This document shows, in pieces, positions 5,646 through 12,240 of a stretch of 12,240 nucleotides of DNA; the first letter of the stretch is position 1; each line of letters starts with the position of its first letter. Position numbers and translations under genes: made by a program. This DNA comes from Gemmatimonas sp. UBA7669. GTDB lineage: Bacteria > Gemmatimonadota > Gemmatimonadetes > Gemmatimonadales > Gemmatimonadaceae. The notes beneath the pieces were generated by a model that worked only from the letters and a program-made list of their open reading frames with translations, was not told the origin of the DNA and did no database searches. The stretch is from the NCBI RefSeq assembly GCF_002483225.1, contig NZ_DLHL01000013.1, positions 1 to 12,240 of the forward strand, written 5' to 3'.

Positions 5646-8298
5646 TCTCGAGGGCGCGCCAGCGCTCGACGAGTTGCACGAAGGCGGCGCGGTAGCCGCC
5701 GACATCGTCTCCCAGTGCCGCGCGGGCCTGCTCCAGGACTCGCGCGGCACTGCTGTTTCCGCGATGCTCGCTCTCACGCAGCAGCATGCCGAATGACGCC
5801 ACGGCGGCCGCGAATCGCAGGTCGCTGCTCGCTCGTGAGCCGCGATTGTTCGCTGCTTGCGGCACGGCAGCTTCCAGCAAACGACTCGCGCTTTCACCGG
5901 GCTGCTTGTAGCGCAGCTTGACGTACGCGAGTTCGCGGCCCGTGGCTTGACGCGCGTTGGACGACAACGGTTCGGTGACGGGTGTGTAGCGCAGGCTGTC
6001 GCGGTTTCGCACTGTCACCGTACCCGTCACGCCCACCGGCACCACTTCGTACAGGGCCGTGACCTGATGGCCGGCGCCCACGTCGCCGGCATCCTTGCGA
6101 TCGTCGGTAAAGTCCTCGTCGCGCAGCAGACGGTTCTCGTAGCCGATGAGCCGATAGGCCTGCACCACGGCGGGGTTGAACTCCACCTGCAGCTTCACGT
6201 CGTTGGCCACAGTGCGCAACGTGGCGCCCATCTCTTCCACCAGCACCTTGCGCGCCTCGTCGAGCTGGTCGATGTAGGCGTAGTTGCCGTTGCCCACCTT
6301 GGCCAGCTTTTCCATCTTGGACGCCTGCACGTTGCCGGTGCCGAAGCCCAGTACGGTCAGATAGGTGCCTTCCTGCCGGCGACGCTCGATGAGCCGCTCC
6401 AGTTCGGCATCACTGGACACGCCCACGTTGAAGTCGCCATCGGTGGCGAGAATCACCCGGTTGTTGCCGTCGGTGCGAAATGCATCGCGCGCTACATCAT
6501 AGGCCAGTTGCAGCCCCGCGCCACCGGCTGTGGAGCCGCCTGCTTCGAGTCGGTCGATGGCTTCGAGAATGCTGACCTTCTCGTCACCCGAGGTGCTGGG
6601 CAGCACGACGCCCGCACTGCCCGCATAGGTCACCAGCGCCACGCGATCCTGCGGACGCAGCTGATCGACCAGGAGGCGCAGCCCGCGCTTGACCAGCGGC
6701 AGCTTGTCCGGTGACATCATCGAGCCCGACACATCGACGAGAAACACGAGGTTGTTGGGCGGCAAGTCCCGCGTGTCGATACGCCGCGCCTGGAGGGCGA
6801 TGCGCAGCAGCTGGTGCCGCGGCTGCCACGGCGCCGCCATGCTCTCGGTAGTGATGCGCAGTGGGTCGCGCGCCGCGGGCTCCGGTAGTTCATATGTGAA
6901 GTAGTTGATCAACTCCTCGATGCGCACCGCATCCTTCGGGGGGCGCTGTCCGTTCAGAATGAAGCGACGCAGGTTGCTGTACGACGCGCGGTCCACATCC
7001 ACCGAGAACGTCGACAGCGGATTGCTGCGCACGCCGAGGAAGGGGTTGTCCTCGATGCGGTCGTACTGCTCGCGGTTTCCGCCCGCGTCACCCGGGCGCG
7101 GGAACGAGCGTGGCTGCTCGTTGGTCTGCAGTGCGCTGCGTGCCACACCGCCGGCCACGCCGCGGCCACTGAAATCCTGCGCGACCGCTGCGTTTGGGTA
7201 CGTGGCGACGGCCACAGAACCCGTCTGCCTTATTGGAGGTGTCGGCGCGGCCGTCACATTCACCTCCGCCAACGTCATGGTCTGACGCTGCAGGTTGATA
7301 GCCACGCTCACGCTCGTCGAGTCGAGCATCACGTTCTGTCGCCATGCCGAGTAGCCGATACGATTCACAAGAATCGAAGCAGACGACAACATCAGTGCGT
7401 TGGGCAGCTCCAGGCGGAAGGCACCGTTGCGCTGCGAGAATGTGCCGATCGTGCGCAGGCGGGTGCCGGAAGCGGCTCGCTCCTGATAGCTGACCTGGAT
7501 TCTCACACCTTCAACCGGTGTCTGGCTGGGACCGTCGAGGACGGTGCCCGAGAGGCGCACACTCAGCAGGCTTCGAGCGACGGCCGCGAGATCCGATGAA
7601 ACTGCGCCAGCAGGCAAGCTCACCGCGGAACGGCCAACTGCGGCAGCCGCCTCGGCGGAACGGCCAACCGCGGCAGCCGTGACCTCAGAAGCCTTGACCT
7701 CAGAAGCCGCAACGACAGGAGCCGAACGGATCGGCACGGCGGTCGCGGGCGCTTCGGGAGCTGGCGCAGCACTCCTTTTCGCATTCTCCGCTACCGCCCC
7801 CTGCGGTGAAGCTGCTGCCCCTACGGCTTCCGGCGCAATGGCTTCCGGTGCGGTGGCTATCGCCGTTGGCTGTGTTGCCGTTCCGGCTGTCGCCGTTTGC
7901 TGTTCCGCTGTTTGCTGTTCCGCTGTTTGCCGTTCCTGCCCTCTCGGCCACGCCACGACAGCCAGCACTGCCGCCGCCGCCAGCCACCCCGCCCATCTCC
8001 CAATTCTCACGTCCCGCTTCTCCGCCACACGAACCGACGCCGGCCCCGACAATGGCCCGTCCAGCGAACCCACCACCCGCGCGGCGCCCGCCATCAACCC
8101 TCGCGCCTCCGCGACCATGTCCGCGCAGGCCGCGCAACGCTCCACATGCGCCGCCACACGCGCCGCATCCTCCGCTGCAAACATGCCGTCGAGCCACGCG
8201 TGCACCGTCCCCTCGTCCACGTGTCCCGCCGCGTCAAATGCCGGCAACAGTTGTTCGTCCGGTGCGTCGAACGCATCTGGCATCATGTCATGCGACAT
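5623..8298 (-). CDS. Anti-sigma zinc-finger / carboxypeptidase-regulatory-like / VWA (YfbK-type) fusion protein
   Basis: The protein has 891 residues. The N-terminus is an anti-sigma zinc finger: VHAWLDG, then His51-x3-Cys55-x2-Cys58 (HVERCAAC). One membrane segment follows (about 102-117), then an Ala/Thr/Gln/Pro linker (120-230) with DNA-level repeats. Residues 247-337 look like a carboxypeptidase-regulatory beta-sandwich (SGTVLDG, NGAFRLELP), ending in MTLAEVNVTAAP, similar to the start of SusC/TonB plugs. From about 411 comes the YfbK-type module: NPLSTFSVDVDRASYSNLRR, then a VWA domain (516-690) with an intact MIDAS, Asp522-x-Ser524-x-Ser526, Thr590 and Asp620, then the C-terminal DUF3520-like region (FNPAVVQAYRLIGYENR). 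The expected topology is zinc finger in the cytoplasm and VWA outside. It should hold the sigma factor encoded just upstream; the VWA part may bind a partner and control release, which is inferred. The start is fixed by a strong ribosome-binding site and the 11-bp overlap with the sigma gene. 'Ca-activated chloride channel' labels on relatives are historical. Confidence 0.94.
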   Translation of the reverse strand: MSHDMMPDAFDAPDEQLLPAFDAAGHVDEGTVHAWLDGMFAAEDAARVAAHVERCAACADMVAEARGLMAGAARVVGSLDGPLSGPASVRVAEKRDVRIGRWAGWLAAAAVLAVVAWPRGQERQTAEQQTAEQQTATAGTATQPTAIATAPEAIAPEAVGAAASPQGAVAENAKRSAAPAPEAPATAVPIRSAPVVAASEVKASEVTAAAVGRSAEAAAAVGRSAVSLPAGAVSSDLAAVARSLLSVRLSGTVLDGPSQTPVEGVRIQVSYQERAASGTRLRTIGTFSQRNGAFRLELPNALMLSSASILVNRIGYSAWRQNVMLDSTSVSVAINLQRQTMTLAEVNVTAAPTPPIRQTGSVAVATYPNAAVAQDFSGRGVAGGVARSALQTNEQPRSFPRPGDAGGNREQYDRIEDNPFLGVRSNPLSTFSVDVDRASYSNLRRFILNGQRPPKDAVRIEELINYFTYELPEPAARDPLRITTESMAAPWQPRHQLLRIALQARRIDTRDLPPNNLVFLVDVSGSMMSPDKLPLVKRGLRLLVDQLRPQDRVALVTYAGSAGVVLPSTSGDEKVSILEAIDRLEAGGSTAGGAGLQLAYDVARDAFRTDGNNRVILATDGDFNVGVSSDAELERLIERRRQEGTYLTVLGFGTGNVQASKMEKLAKVGNGNYAYIDQLDEARKVLVEEMGATLRTVANDVKLQVEFNPAVVQAYRLIGYENRLLRDEDFTDDRKDAGDVGAGHQVTALYEVVPVGVTGTVTVRNRDSLRYTPVTEPLSSNARQATGRELAYVKLRYKQPGESASRLLEAAVPQAANNRGSRASSDLRFAAAVASFGMLLRESEHRGNSSAARVLEQARAALGDDVGGYRAAFVQLVERWRALETTSDGRR
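7625..7708 (-). repeat. Short tandem repeats in the VWA-protein linker (30-bp and 15-bp periods)
   Basis: A 25-bp unit at 7625-7649 recurs at 7655-7679 with one mismatch (30-bp period), followed by TGACCTCAGAAGCC at 7680-7693 and again at 7695-7708 (15-bp period). All periods are multiples of three and encode Ala/Ser/Val-rich peptide repeats (VGRSAEAAAAVGRSA and EVKASEV) in the linker between the membrane segment and the regulatory-like domain. Confidence 0.9.
7825..7854 (-). repeat. Two 15-bp tandem units in the linker
   Basis: GGCTTCCGGCGCAAT (7825-7839) is followed directly by GGCTTCCGGTGCGGT (7840-7854). They encode the pentapeptides PEAVG and PEAIA in tandem. The period matches the other linker repeats and suggests growth by slippage in frame. 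Confidence 0.8.
7892..7936 (-). repeat. Three 15-bp tandem units encoding TAEQQ-type repeats
   Basis: Units at 7892-7906, 7907-7921 and 7922-7936 follow the consensus GCTGTTTGCTGTTCC with one or two changes. On the minus strand they encode QTAEQQTAEQQTA just after the membrane segment of the VWA protein. In-frame 15-bp units allow length change without loss of the reading frame. Confidence 0.9.
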
Positions 8299-8878
8299 CG
8301 TGTCCTCCTCGCGCGGTGACCGCGCCTCCGGTGCCTGCACCTTCGGTCGCGCGCGCACTCTCGCGCTGCAGCGACTCGTAAACGTCCATGAGCCGCCGGC
8401 GGGCCCGTGACAGTGTGGTGCCCACACTGCCCACACTGAGCCCAAGGGCCGCGGCAATCTCGTGATAGTCCAGTCCTTCTTCGCGCATGAGCAGCGCCAG
8501 TCGGTCACGCTCAGCCAGTGCATCCACCGCTGCGCGCGCCAACGCCTGTTCGCGCACGCGGTCGGCCGTGGCCTCAGCCTGCGCTTCAAGGCGAAACACC
8601 TCGGCGTCGCGCGCCTCGCCCCCCTCGGCATCCAGCTCACTACGCAGTAGCGTGAGTCGATGCCGCGTCCGTGCGCTACGACGCGCGTCATCTCGGGCAA
8701 GATTGCTGGCCACGGCAAAAAGCCAGGCGCGTTCGCGTTGTACGGGCCCGTGCCGCATGGCGCGCACGAAGGTTTCCTGCGCGAGTTCTTCCGCCGCATC
8801 ACGATCACCCAGCCGGCGCGTCAGATAGCGCAGCAGGGGCTCGTGATATTCGCGGAACAGTCGGTCGAGTTGGTCCAT
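8288..8878 (-). CDS. ECF (extracytoplasmic function) RNA polymerase sigma factor
   Basis: The protein has 196 residues, the usual ECF size. Region sigma2 is at about 5-72 (LFREYHEPLLRYLTRRLGD, DAAEELAQETFVRA, AWLFAVASNLARDDARR). Region sigma4 is at about 117-165, with a helix-turn-helix in LDYHEIAAALGLSVGSVGT followed by LSRARRRL. A tail of about 30 Ala/Gly/Thr-rich residues follows. It should direct RNA polymerase to a small regulon in response to an envelope signal and be held inactive by the zinc-finger domain of the downstream gene, which it overlaps by 11 bp (stop at 8288-8290 inside the next gene's first codons). The ATG at 8878 is preferred over the upstream in-frame start at 8953 because homology begins there and AGGA lies 6 nt before it (8885-8888). 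It is divergent from the penicillin acylase gene with a 185-bp gap. The exact ECF group cannot be set by eye. Confidence 0.97.
   Translation of the reverse strand: MDQLDRLFREYHEPLLRYLTRRLGDRDAAEELAQETFVRAMRHGPVQRERAWLFAVASNLARDDARRSARTRHRLTLLRSELDAEGGEARDAEVFRLEAQAEATADRVREQALARAAVDALAERDRLALLMREEGLDYHEIAAALGLSVGSVGTTLSRARRRLMDVYESLQRESARATEGAGTGGAVTARGGHDVA
8304..8309 (-). promoter_or_regulatory. Ribosome-binding site of the VWA/anti-sigma gene
   Basis: A full AGGAGG lies 5 nt before the ATG at 8298, inside the sigma-factor coding end. It fixes the start against the long in-frame upstream extension, which runs through the sigma gene in another frame, and indicates efficient independent initiation alongside the 11-bp overlap. 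The kinase and acylase genes show no comparable site. Confidence 0.85.
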
Positions 8879-9063
8879 TGGCCGTCCTGGATGACGCCGG
8901 TGAGCCCCACGCGCCGAATCGCGCCTGGGCCGCTCTGGTCCCGCACCGCCCACTGGGGCCAGTCCGGTTCCATGCGGGAGACGTCACCCCCCGGAGAACT
9001 TGCACACCGTTGCGCGGCAGCGGATCCTTGTGCCAGCCGTTTTCGCCTCCTCCGCCCCACTCA
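8879..9063. promoter_or_regulatory. Divergent intergenic region, sigma factor / penicillin acylase
   Basis: These 185 bp must hold the promoters of both divergent units. On the minus strand GGAACC at 8971-8966 resembles an ECF -35 element, with CGGTGC about 18 nt further (8948-8943) as a weak -10 candidate. Between them lies the dyad ACTGG-GG-CCAGT (8952-8963). That would fit autoregulation of the sigma operon, with a 5' leader of about 60 nt. No convincing -35/-10 pair was seen for the acylase gene on the plus strand. Confidence 0.35.
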
Positions 9064-11634
9064 ATGGCTCGCTCCTTCGCTTCCGGTCTGGCCCTGCTCG
9101 CCCTCGGACTCGGCACCACCTGGCTTGGTGTCCGTGGCGCTGGCCCCGTTCCCCCGCTCAACGCCCTGCTCTCGCCCTCGGTGGGCCTGTGGATGAACAC
9201 TGTCGGCGACCTGCCCGCCGAGGCCAGCGCGCGCATTCCGTCGCTTGGTGCCGACGTGGACATCCGCTACGACCATCGGAGTGTCCCGCACATCTTCGCG
9301 CGCAACGAACTCGACGCCGTACGCGCGCTGGGCTACGTGGTGGCGCGCGACCGGCTGTTCCAGCTCGAGCTGCAATCACGCGCCGGTGAGGGCACACTCA
9401 CGGAACTGGTGGGTGAAGCCGCGCTGCCGGCCGATCAGGAGACACGTCGTCTTGGCATGCCGCGCGCGGCCGAACTGCGCACGCAGGGCATGGACAGCAC
9501 GGGCATGCTGTATCAGGTCCTCAAGGCATACGCGGACGGCATCAATGCCTATCGCGAGGCGTTGCCCGCTTCGCAGTGGCCGGTGGAGTACAAGTTGCTG
9601 CGCAAGGCGCCGCGGGAATGGTTGCCGGTGCACAGCATGCATCTGCTCAACCGCATGGGCTACACGCTGGCGCATTCGCCGCTCGAACTCGACTACTTGC
9701 AGGCACGCGCATTGGTTGGCGCCGACGCCGCCCGCGCCATGTGGGATGCGTCGTCGCCCGTGCAGGAACCCATTCAGCCAGCGCCGCGCCGTGAGCCCGT
9801 CGAGGCGCTTACAGCGCTGCCAGCGCCCGGAGCCCCTGACACGGCGGCGGCTCGCCTGGTGGCCTCGCTGCTTGCACCGCGCACGGGCAAGAGCACGGGT
9901 ACAACACACAGCGGCTCGCTGCTGGCCTGGCAGCGCGACCATGTGCTGGCCGACTCCAGCAACGAGGTCCGTTTTGCACTGAAGCAGGAGCGTGCCTTCG
10001 CCAGCAACAACTGGGCGGTGGCGCCCTCACGCAGTGCGAGCGGCCTGGCGTTGCTGGCCGGTGATCCGCACCTCGAACTCACGTTGCCGAGTATCTGGTT
10101 TGAGGTGCATCTCGTTGTGTCGGGGCGCATGGACGTGGGTGGTGTAACCATTCCGGGATTGCCCGGTGTGACCATTGGCTACACACGCGCCTTCGCCTGG
10201 AGCTTCACCAACACCGGCGCCGATGTCATGGACTTCTGGCGTGAGGCGGTGGACAACGTCGACCGACCCACGAGCTACGAACTCGACGGCAAGCGTGAGC
10301 CGCTGGTGGACACGCGCATCGAGACCTATCGCGATGCAGCGGGGCGCGTGCTGGCCACCGACACCGTGTACTACACGCATCGTGGCCCCATGTCGCGCCA
10401 GGGCAACGAGTGGGTGTCCATGCGCTGGACCGTGCTCGAGGCGGGCAACGAGCTGCTGGGTTTCTTCAACGGCCTGCAGGCGACAACGGCCACCGCGTTT
10501 CTCGATTCGCTCGCGGCGTACTACACGGCGCCGGCGCAGAACATGATCGTGGCCGACACCGCCGGGACCATTGCCATTCGCTCCACCGGCCGTCATCCCA
10601 TTCGCGCGGGCAAGGCGCGCGGTCTTGATCTCTTTGACGGGCGCACCCGCGCCACGGACTGGATGGGCTTCCGCGCGGTGTCGCAGTATCCGCAGAGCGT
10701 GAATCCGACGCAGGGTTATCTCGCCTCGGCCAATCAGGAGCCCATCGACCCCGCCTTCGATTCCCTGTACCTCGGTGTGGACGAACACTACGAAGTCTGG
10801 CGTGCGTTGCAGATCAATCGCCTGCTGCGCGCCGACTCCGCTGTCACACCTGACGCCATGCGACGCTACCATACTGACCCTGGCAGCGTGCGCGCCGAAC
10901 GATTTGCTGCGGCGTTTGTTGCATCGGCCACGCGTCGTTCAGAGGCCGGCGATACCTCGGCCTCGTTGCGGGCCGCGCGGGACATGCTCGCGGCATGGGA
11001 TAAGCGATACACCCGCGACAACACCGGCGCGCGGCTGTTCGAAACGGCCATGGCGCGCGCGCAGGCGCTCGTGTGGGATGAGTTCATCCCGCCTGGCAAG
11101 ACGGCAGCTGCGGTGCGCCCGTCGGAGACACGTCTGCTGCAGTTGCTGGGCGATTCCAATAGCGCGTGGTGGGATGACCGCCGCACCAGCGACGTCGCCG
11201 AAGACCGCGATCGACTACTCGCTCGCGCACTGACGGCCGCGTACGACACGCTGGTCGTGCAGTTCGGCAATCCCGCAGAAACGCCGTGGACCTGGGGCCG
11301 TGTCGCACCAGCGCGTCCGCGGCATCTGTTGCGGCTCGACGCGTTCTCGGCTGCGCCCACACCAATTGACGGCGGCCGCGGCACGCTCAATCCAAGCGTG
11401 GGCTCGGCGTTTGCCAACTTTGGCGCGTCGTGGCGCATGGTCGTGGAAATGGACAAGACGCCGCGCGTGATGGCGGTGTACCCGGGTGGGCAGAGCGGCA
11501 ATCCGGCCAGTTCGCGCTTTCTTGACCGCTTGCCCAAGTGGGCCAGCGGGACGCTCGACACCCTGCTTGTTCCGCGCACCCCCGACGAATTGCCGCCGGC
11601 GCGCACCCGCGCCACGCTCCGTCTCACTCGCTGA
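9064..11634 (+). CDS. Penicillin acylase family protein (Ntn hydrolase)
   Basis: The protein has 856 residues, a usual precursor length. A hydrophobic N-terminal segment (4-25) looks like a signal peptide or anchor, so export to the periplasm is expected. The alpha part holds DIRYDHRSVPHIFARN (66-81) and GYVVARDRLFQLE (90-102). The autocatalytic cleavage site and nucleophile are in AFASNNWAV: Ser314 becomes residue 1 of the beta chain. GDPHLELTLPSIWFE (333-347), FTNTGADVMDFW (381-392) and GYLASANQ follow; Asn557 is beta-244, close to oxyanion-hole Asn beta-241 of the E. coli enzyme. GQSGNPASSRFLDRLPKW near the C-terminus is also typical. All key residues are present, so an active amidase is likely. 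Substrates in this family include beta-lactam side chains, acyl-homoserine lactones and other N-acyl compounds; the sequence does not say which. The frame is open upstream to 8671, but that part crosses the sigma gene; ATG 9064 begins the hydrophobic leader. No clear ribosome-binding site. The next gene starts 12 bp downstream. Confidence 0.96.
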   Translation: MARSFASGLALLALGLGTTWLGVRGAGPVPPLNALLSPSVGLWMNTVGDLPAEASARIPSLGADVDIRYDHRSVPHIFARNELDAVRALGYVVARDRLFQLELQSRAGEGTLTELVGEAALPADQETRRLGMPRAAELRTQGMDSTGMLYQVLKAYADGINAYREALPASQWPVEYKLLRKAPREWLPVHSMHLLNRMGYTLAHSPLELDYLQARALVGADAARAMWDASSPVQEPIQPAPRREPVEALTALPAPGAPDTAAARLVASLLAPRTGKSTGTTHSGSLLAWQRDHVLADSSNEVRFALKQERAFASNNWAVAPSRSASGLALLAGDPHLELTLPSIWFEVHLVVSGRMDVGGVTIPGLPGVTIGYTRAFAWSFTNTGADVMDFWREAVDNVDRPTSYELDGKREPLVDTRIETYRDAAGRVLATDTVYYTHRGPMSRQGNEWVSMRWTVLEAGNELLGFFNGLQATTATAFLDSLAAYYTAPAQNMIVADTAGTIAIRSTGRHPIRAGKARGLDLFDGRTRATDWMGFRAVSQYPQSVNPTQGYLASANQEPIDPAFDSLYLGVDEHYEVWRALQINRLLRADSAVTPDAMRRYHTDPGSVRAERFAAAFVASATRRSEAGDTSASLRAARDMLAAWDKRYTRDNTGARLFETAMARAQALVWDEFIPPGKTAAAVRPSETRLLQLLGDSNSAWWDDRRTSDVAEDRDRLLARALTAAYDTLVVQFGNPAETPWTWGRVAPARPRHLLRLDAFSAAPTPIDGGRGTLNPSVGSAFANFGASWRMVVEMDKTPRVMAVYPGGQSGNPASSRFLDRLPKWASGTLDTLLVPRTPDELPPARTRATLRLTR

Positions 11635-11646
11635 CCTGAGTTCACA

Positions 11647-12039
11647 ATGACGACATCCACCGCATCGCCGTCCAACGCGCGCACGGCAGCCCCCACCGCA
11701 TCTGCACCGGCGCTGCTGGCTGTGCTGCTCGTGTTGCAGGTGCTGGCGCAGACCTTTGCCGGTCTCTGGGGTGCCGCAGCCGCCGGCGTGATTGGCGGCC
11801 TGCTGCGCCGCGCTCCCGGGGCGTTCCGTTACAACTTTGCCGCGGCAGCTGCCGCCGCGGCGCTGCTGCTCGGCATGGTCGCCATGCGCGGCGAGAGCCT
11901 CATGCCATTCGCTGATCGCGTGGGTGGTTTGTTCAGTGCACCCGGCTGGGTGGTTCTACTGTTGTCCGTGTTGTTGCCGGCCCTGCAGGCGGGGGCGTTG
12001 GCCGGCGCTGTGGCGCGGTTGTTTCGAAGCCGGATTTAG
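11647..12039 (+). CDS. Small hypothetical membrane protein downstream of penicillin acylase
   Basis: The protein has 130 residues and I do not recognise its family. A Ser/Thr/Ala-rich N-terminus (1-20) is followed by about four hydrophobic segments near 21-36, 39-52, 63-80 and 100-124. A GLWGAAAAGVIGGLLRR turn and a basic stretch lie between the first segments, and the protein ends in RLFRSRI. It starts 12 bp after the acylase stop with only a weak TGAG before the ATG, so it is probably co-transcribed and perhaps translationally linked. GC-rich composition matches the acylase. A role beside an exported amidase (membrane partner, transporter component) is possible but nothing in the sequence shows it. 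Confidence 0.75.
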   Translation: MTTSTASPSNARTAAPTASAPALLAVLLVLQVLAQTFAGLWGAAAAGVIGGLLRRAPGAFRYNFAAAAAAAALLLGMVAMRGESLMPFADRVGGLFSAPGWVVLLLSVLLPALQAGALAGAVARLFRSRI

Positions 12040-12217
12040 TCTGTACTGGCGAAACGCAAGCGTTCTCATCCGTTTGCATTCGTACTCGTATCTGACAACC
12101 AACGATTTGCGAATGAATCATCCAGCCGCTTGTCGGTCTCCGCCGCTGGCAAACAAAGATTCTTGACAATGAAAGTGGAGAACGTACTTTCGTGAGGCGA
12201 AATCTATTGAAGTCACG
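12040..12217. other. Low-GC tail without a recognised gene
   Basis: After the stop at 12037-12039 the composition falls to 43% GC (12061-12120). No open frame with a recognisable product was seen. Small dyads occur (AACGC-AA-GCGTT at 12053-12064; GAAAGT-N9-ACTTTC at 12171-12191), but neither is followed by a T-run, so no intrinsic terminator is called. The shift suggests foreign or degraded sequence between the membrane-protein gene and the end repeat. Confidence 0.5.
12163..12190 (+). promoter_or_regulatory. Possible outward promoter near the right end repeat
   Basis: TTGACA at 12163-12168 is a full -35 match, followed after 16 bp by TACTTT at 12185-12190, which matches the -10 consensus at only three of six positions. 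It would read rightward through the end repeat toward whatever lies beyond the window. The -10 is weak, so this is only a candidate. Confidence 0.22.
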
Positions 12218-12240
12218 CTAGGGAAGCTCTGATCAGGTAG
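12218..12240 (-). repeat. Right copy of the 23-bp terminal inverted repeat (IS-end-like)
   Basis: Exact inverted match to 2-24. Read rightward it is CTAG followed by GGAAGCTCTGATCAGG and then TAG. The next base inward (12217) no longer matches the left copy, so the repeat ends precisely at the CTAG. Two tips pointing outward imply two element copies in opposite orientation flanking this segment, or one repeat at which an assembly was broken on both sides. Confidence 0.85.

Noticed and set aside
7625..7936. CRISPR-like or regulatory repeat array
   Set aside because: The repeats are short, codon-phased and lie inside a coding linker, with no unique spacers of constant length.
7544..8410. Long plus-strand open frame (288 residues) opposite the VWA gene
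   Set aside because: It is an Ala/Ser/Thr/Arg-rich shadow of the repeat-rich, GC-rich minus-strand gene, with no domain or start signal.
8299..8808. N-terminal extension of the VWA protein to 8808
   Set aside because: It runs out of frame through the sigma-factor gene and has no family-like sequence. The ATG at 8298 has AGGAGG 5 nt upstream and is followed directly by the zinc-finger domain.
8671..9063. N-terminal extension of the penicillin acylase
   Set aside because: It overlaps the sigma gene antisense and is Arg/Pro/His-rich. The ATG at 9064 starts a hydrophobic leader.
10027..10872. Minus-strand frame of 281 residues inside the acylase gene
   Set aside because: It lies wholly opposite a gene with intact catalytic motifs and has the His/Arg/Gly-rich make-up of an antisense shadow. 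Frames at 3043-3771, 3898-4833 and 10866-11696 were dropped for the same reason.
12053..12064. AACGC-AA-GCGTT as a terminator after the membrane protein
   Set aside because: A five-pair stem with a two-base loop and no following T-run is not a credible intrinsic terminator.

Overview
The window is about 12.2 kb of bacterial DNA in two compositional parts. Positions 1 to roughly 2,900 are near 50% GC (hand counts: 52% at 661-720, 45% at 901-960, 57% at 2881-2940). From about 3,100 to 12,039 it is GC-rich (68% at 4081-4140) with strong G/C third positions, and the last 200 bases fall again (43% at 12061-12120). The GC-rich genes (MASE1 hybrid kinase, ECF sigma factor next to a very large VWA protein, penicillin acylase, small lipocalin-like secreted protein) fit a Gemmatimonadota-like genome. 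That assignment rests on gene content and recall of related proteins, not on a search.

Layout. (1) 3-1658 (+): a polytopic GT-C type glycosyltransferase, open to the left edge and so partial. (2) 1661-2605 (-): a GT2 polyprenyl-phosphate-sugar synthase-like enzyme, convergent with the first and 2 bp away. The pair makes sense together: GT2 charges a lipid carrier, GT-C uses it. (3) 2606-3099: no convincing gene; the composition changes here. (4) 3100-5220 (+): MASE1-HisKA-HATPase-REC hybrid kinase, then 5271-5645 (+) a small secreted protein whose 3' end overlaps the next gene. (5) 8878-5623 (-): a two-gene operon, an ECF sigma factor overlapping by 11 bp an 891-residue protein that joins a zinc-finger anti-sigma domain, a membrane segment, a repeat-rich linker, a carboxypeptidase-regulatory-like domain and a YfbK-type VWA module. 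(6) 9064-12039 (+): penicillin acylase, then a small membrane protein 12 bp downstream. (7) 12040-12240: low-GC tail without a recognised gene.

Two points stand out. The two window ends carry a perfect 23-bp inverted repeat (2-24 and 12218-12240) that looks like the tip of an insertion sequence abutting CTAG, so the segment is probably bounded by two inverted copies of a mobile element lying outside it. The sigma/anti-sigma operon puts a metal-binding VWA module on the same chain as the anti-sigma domain, which suggests a one-protein transmembrane switch for the sigma factor. No tRNA, rRNA, CRISPR array or transposase gene was seen.
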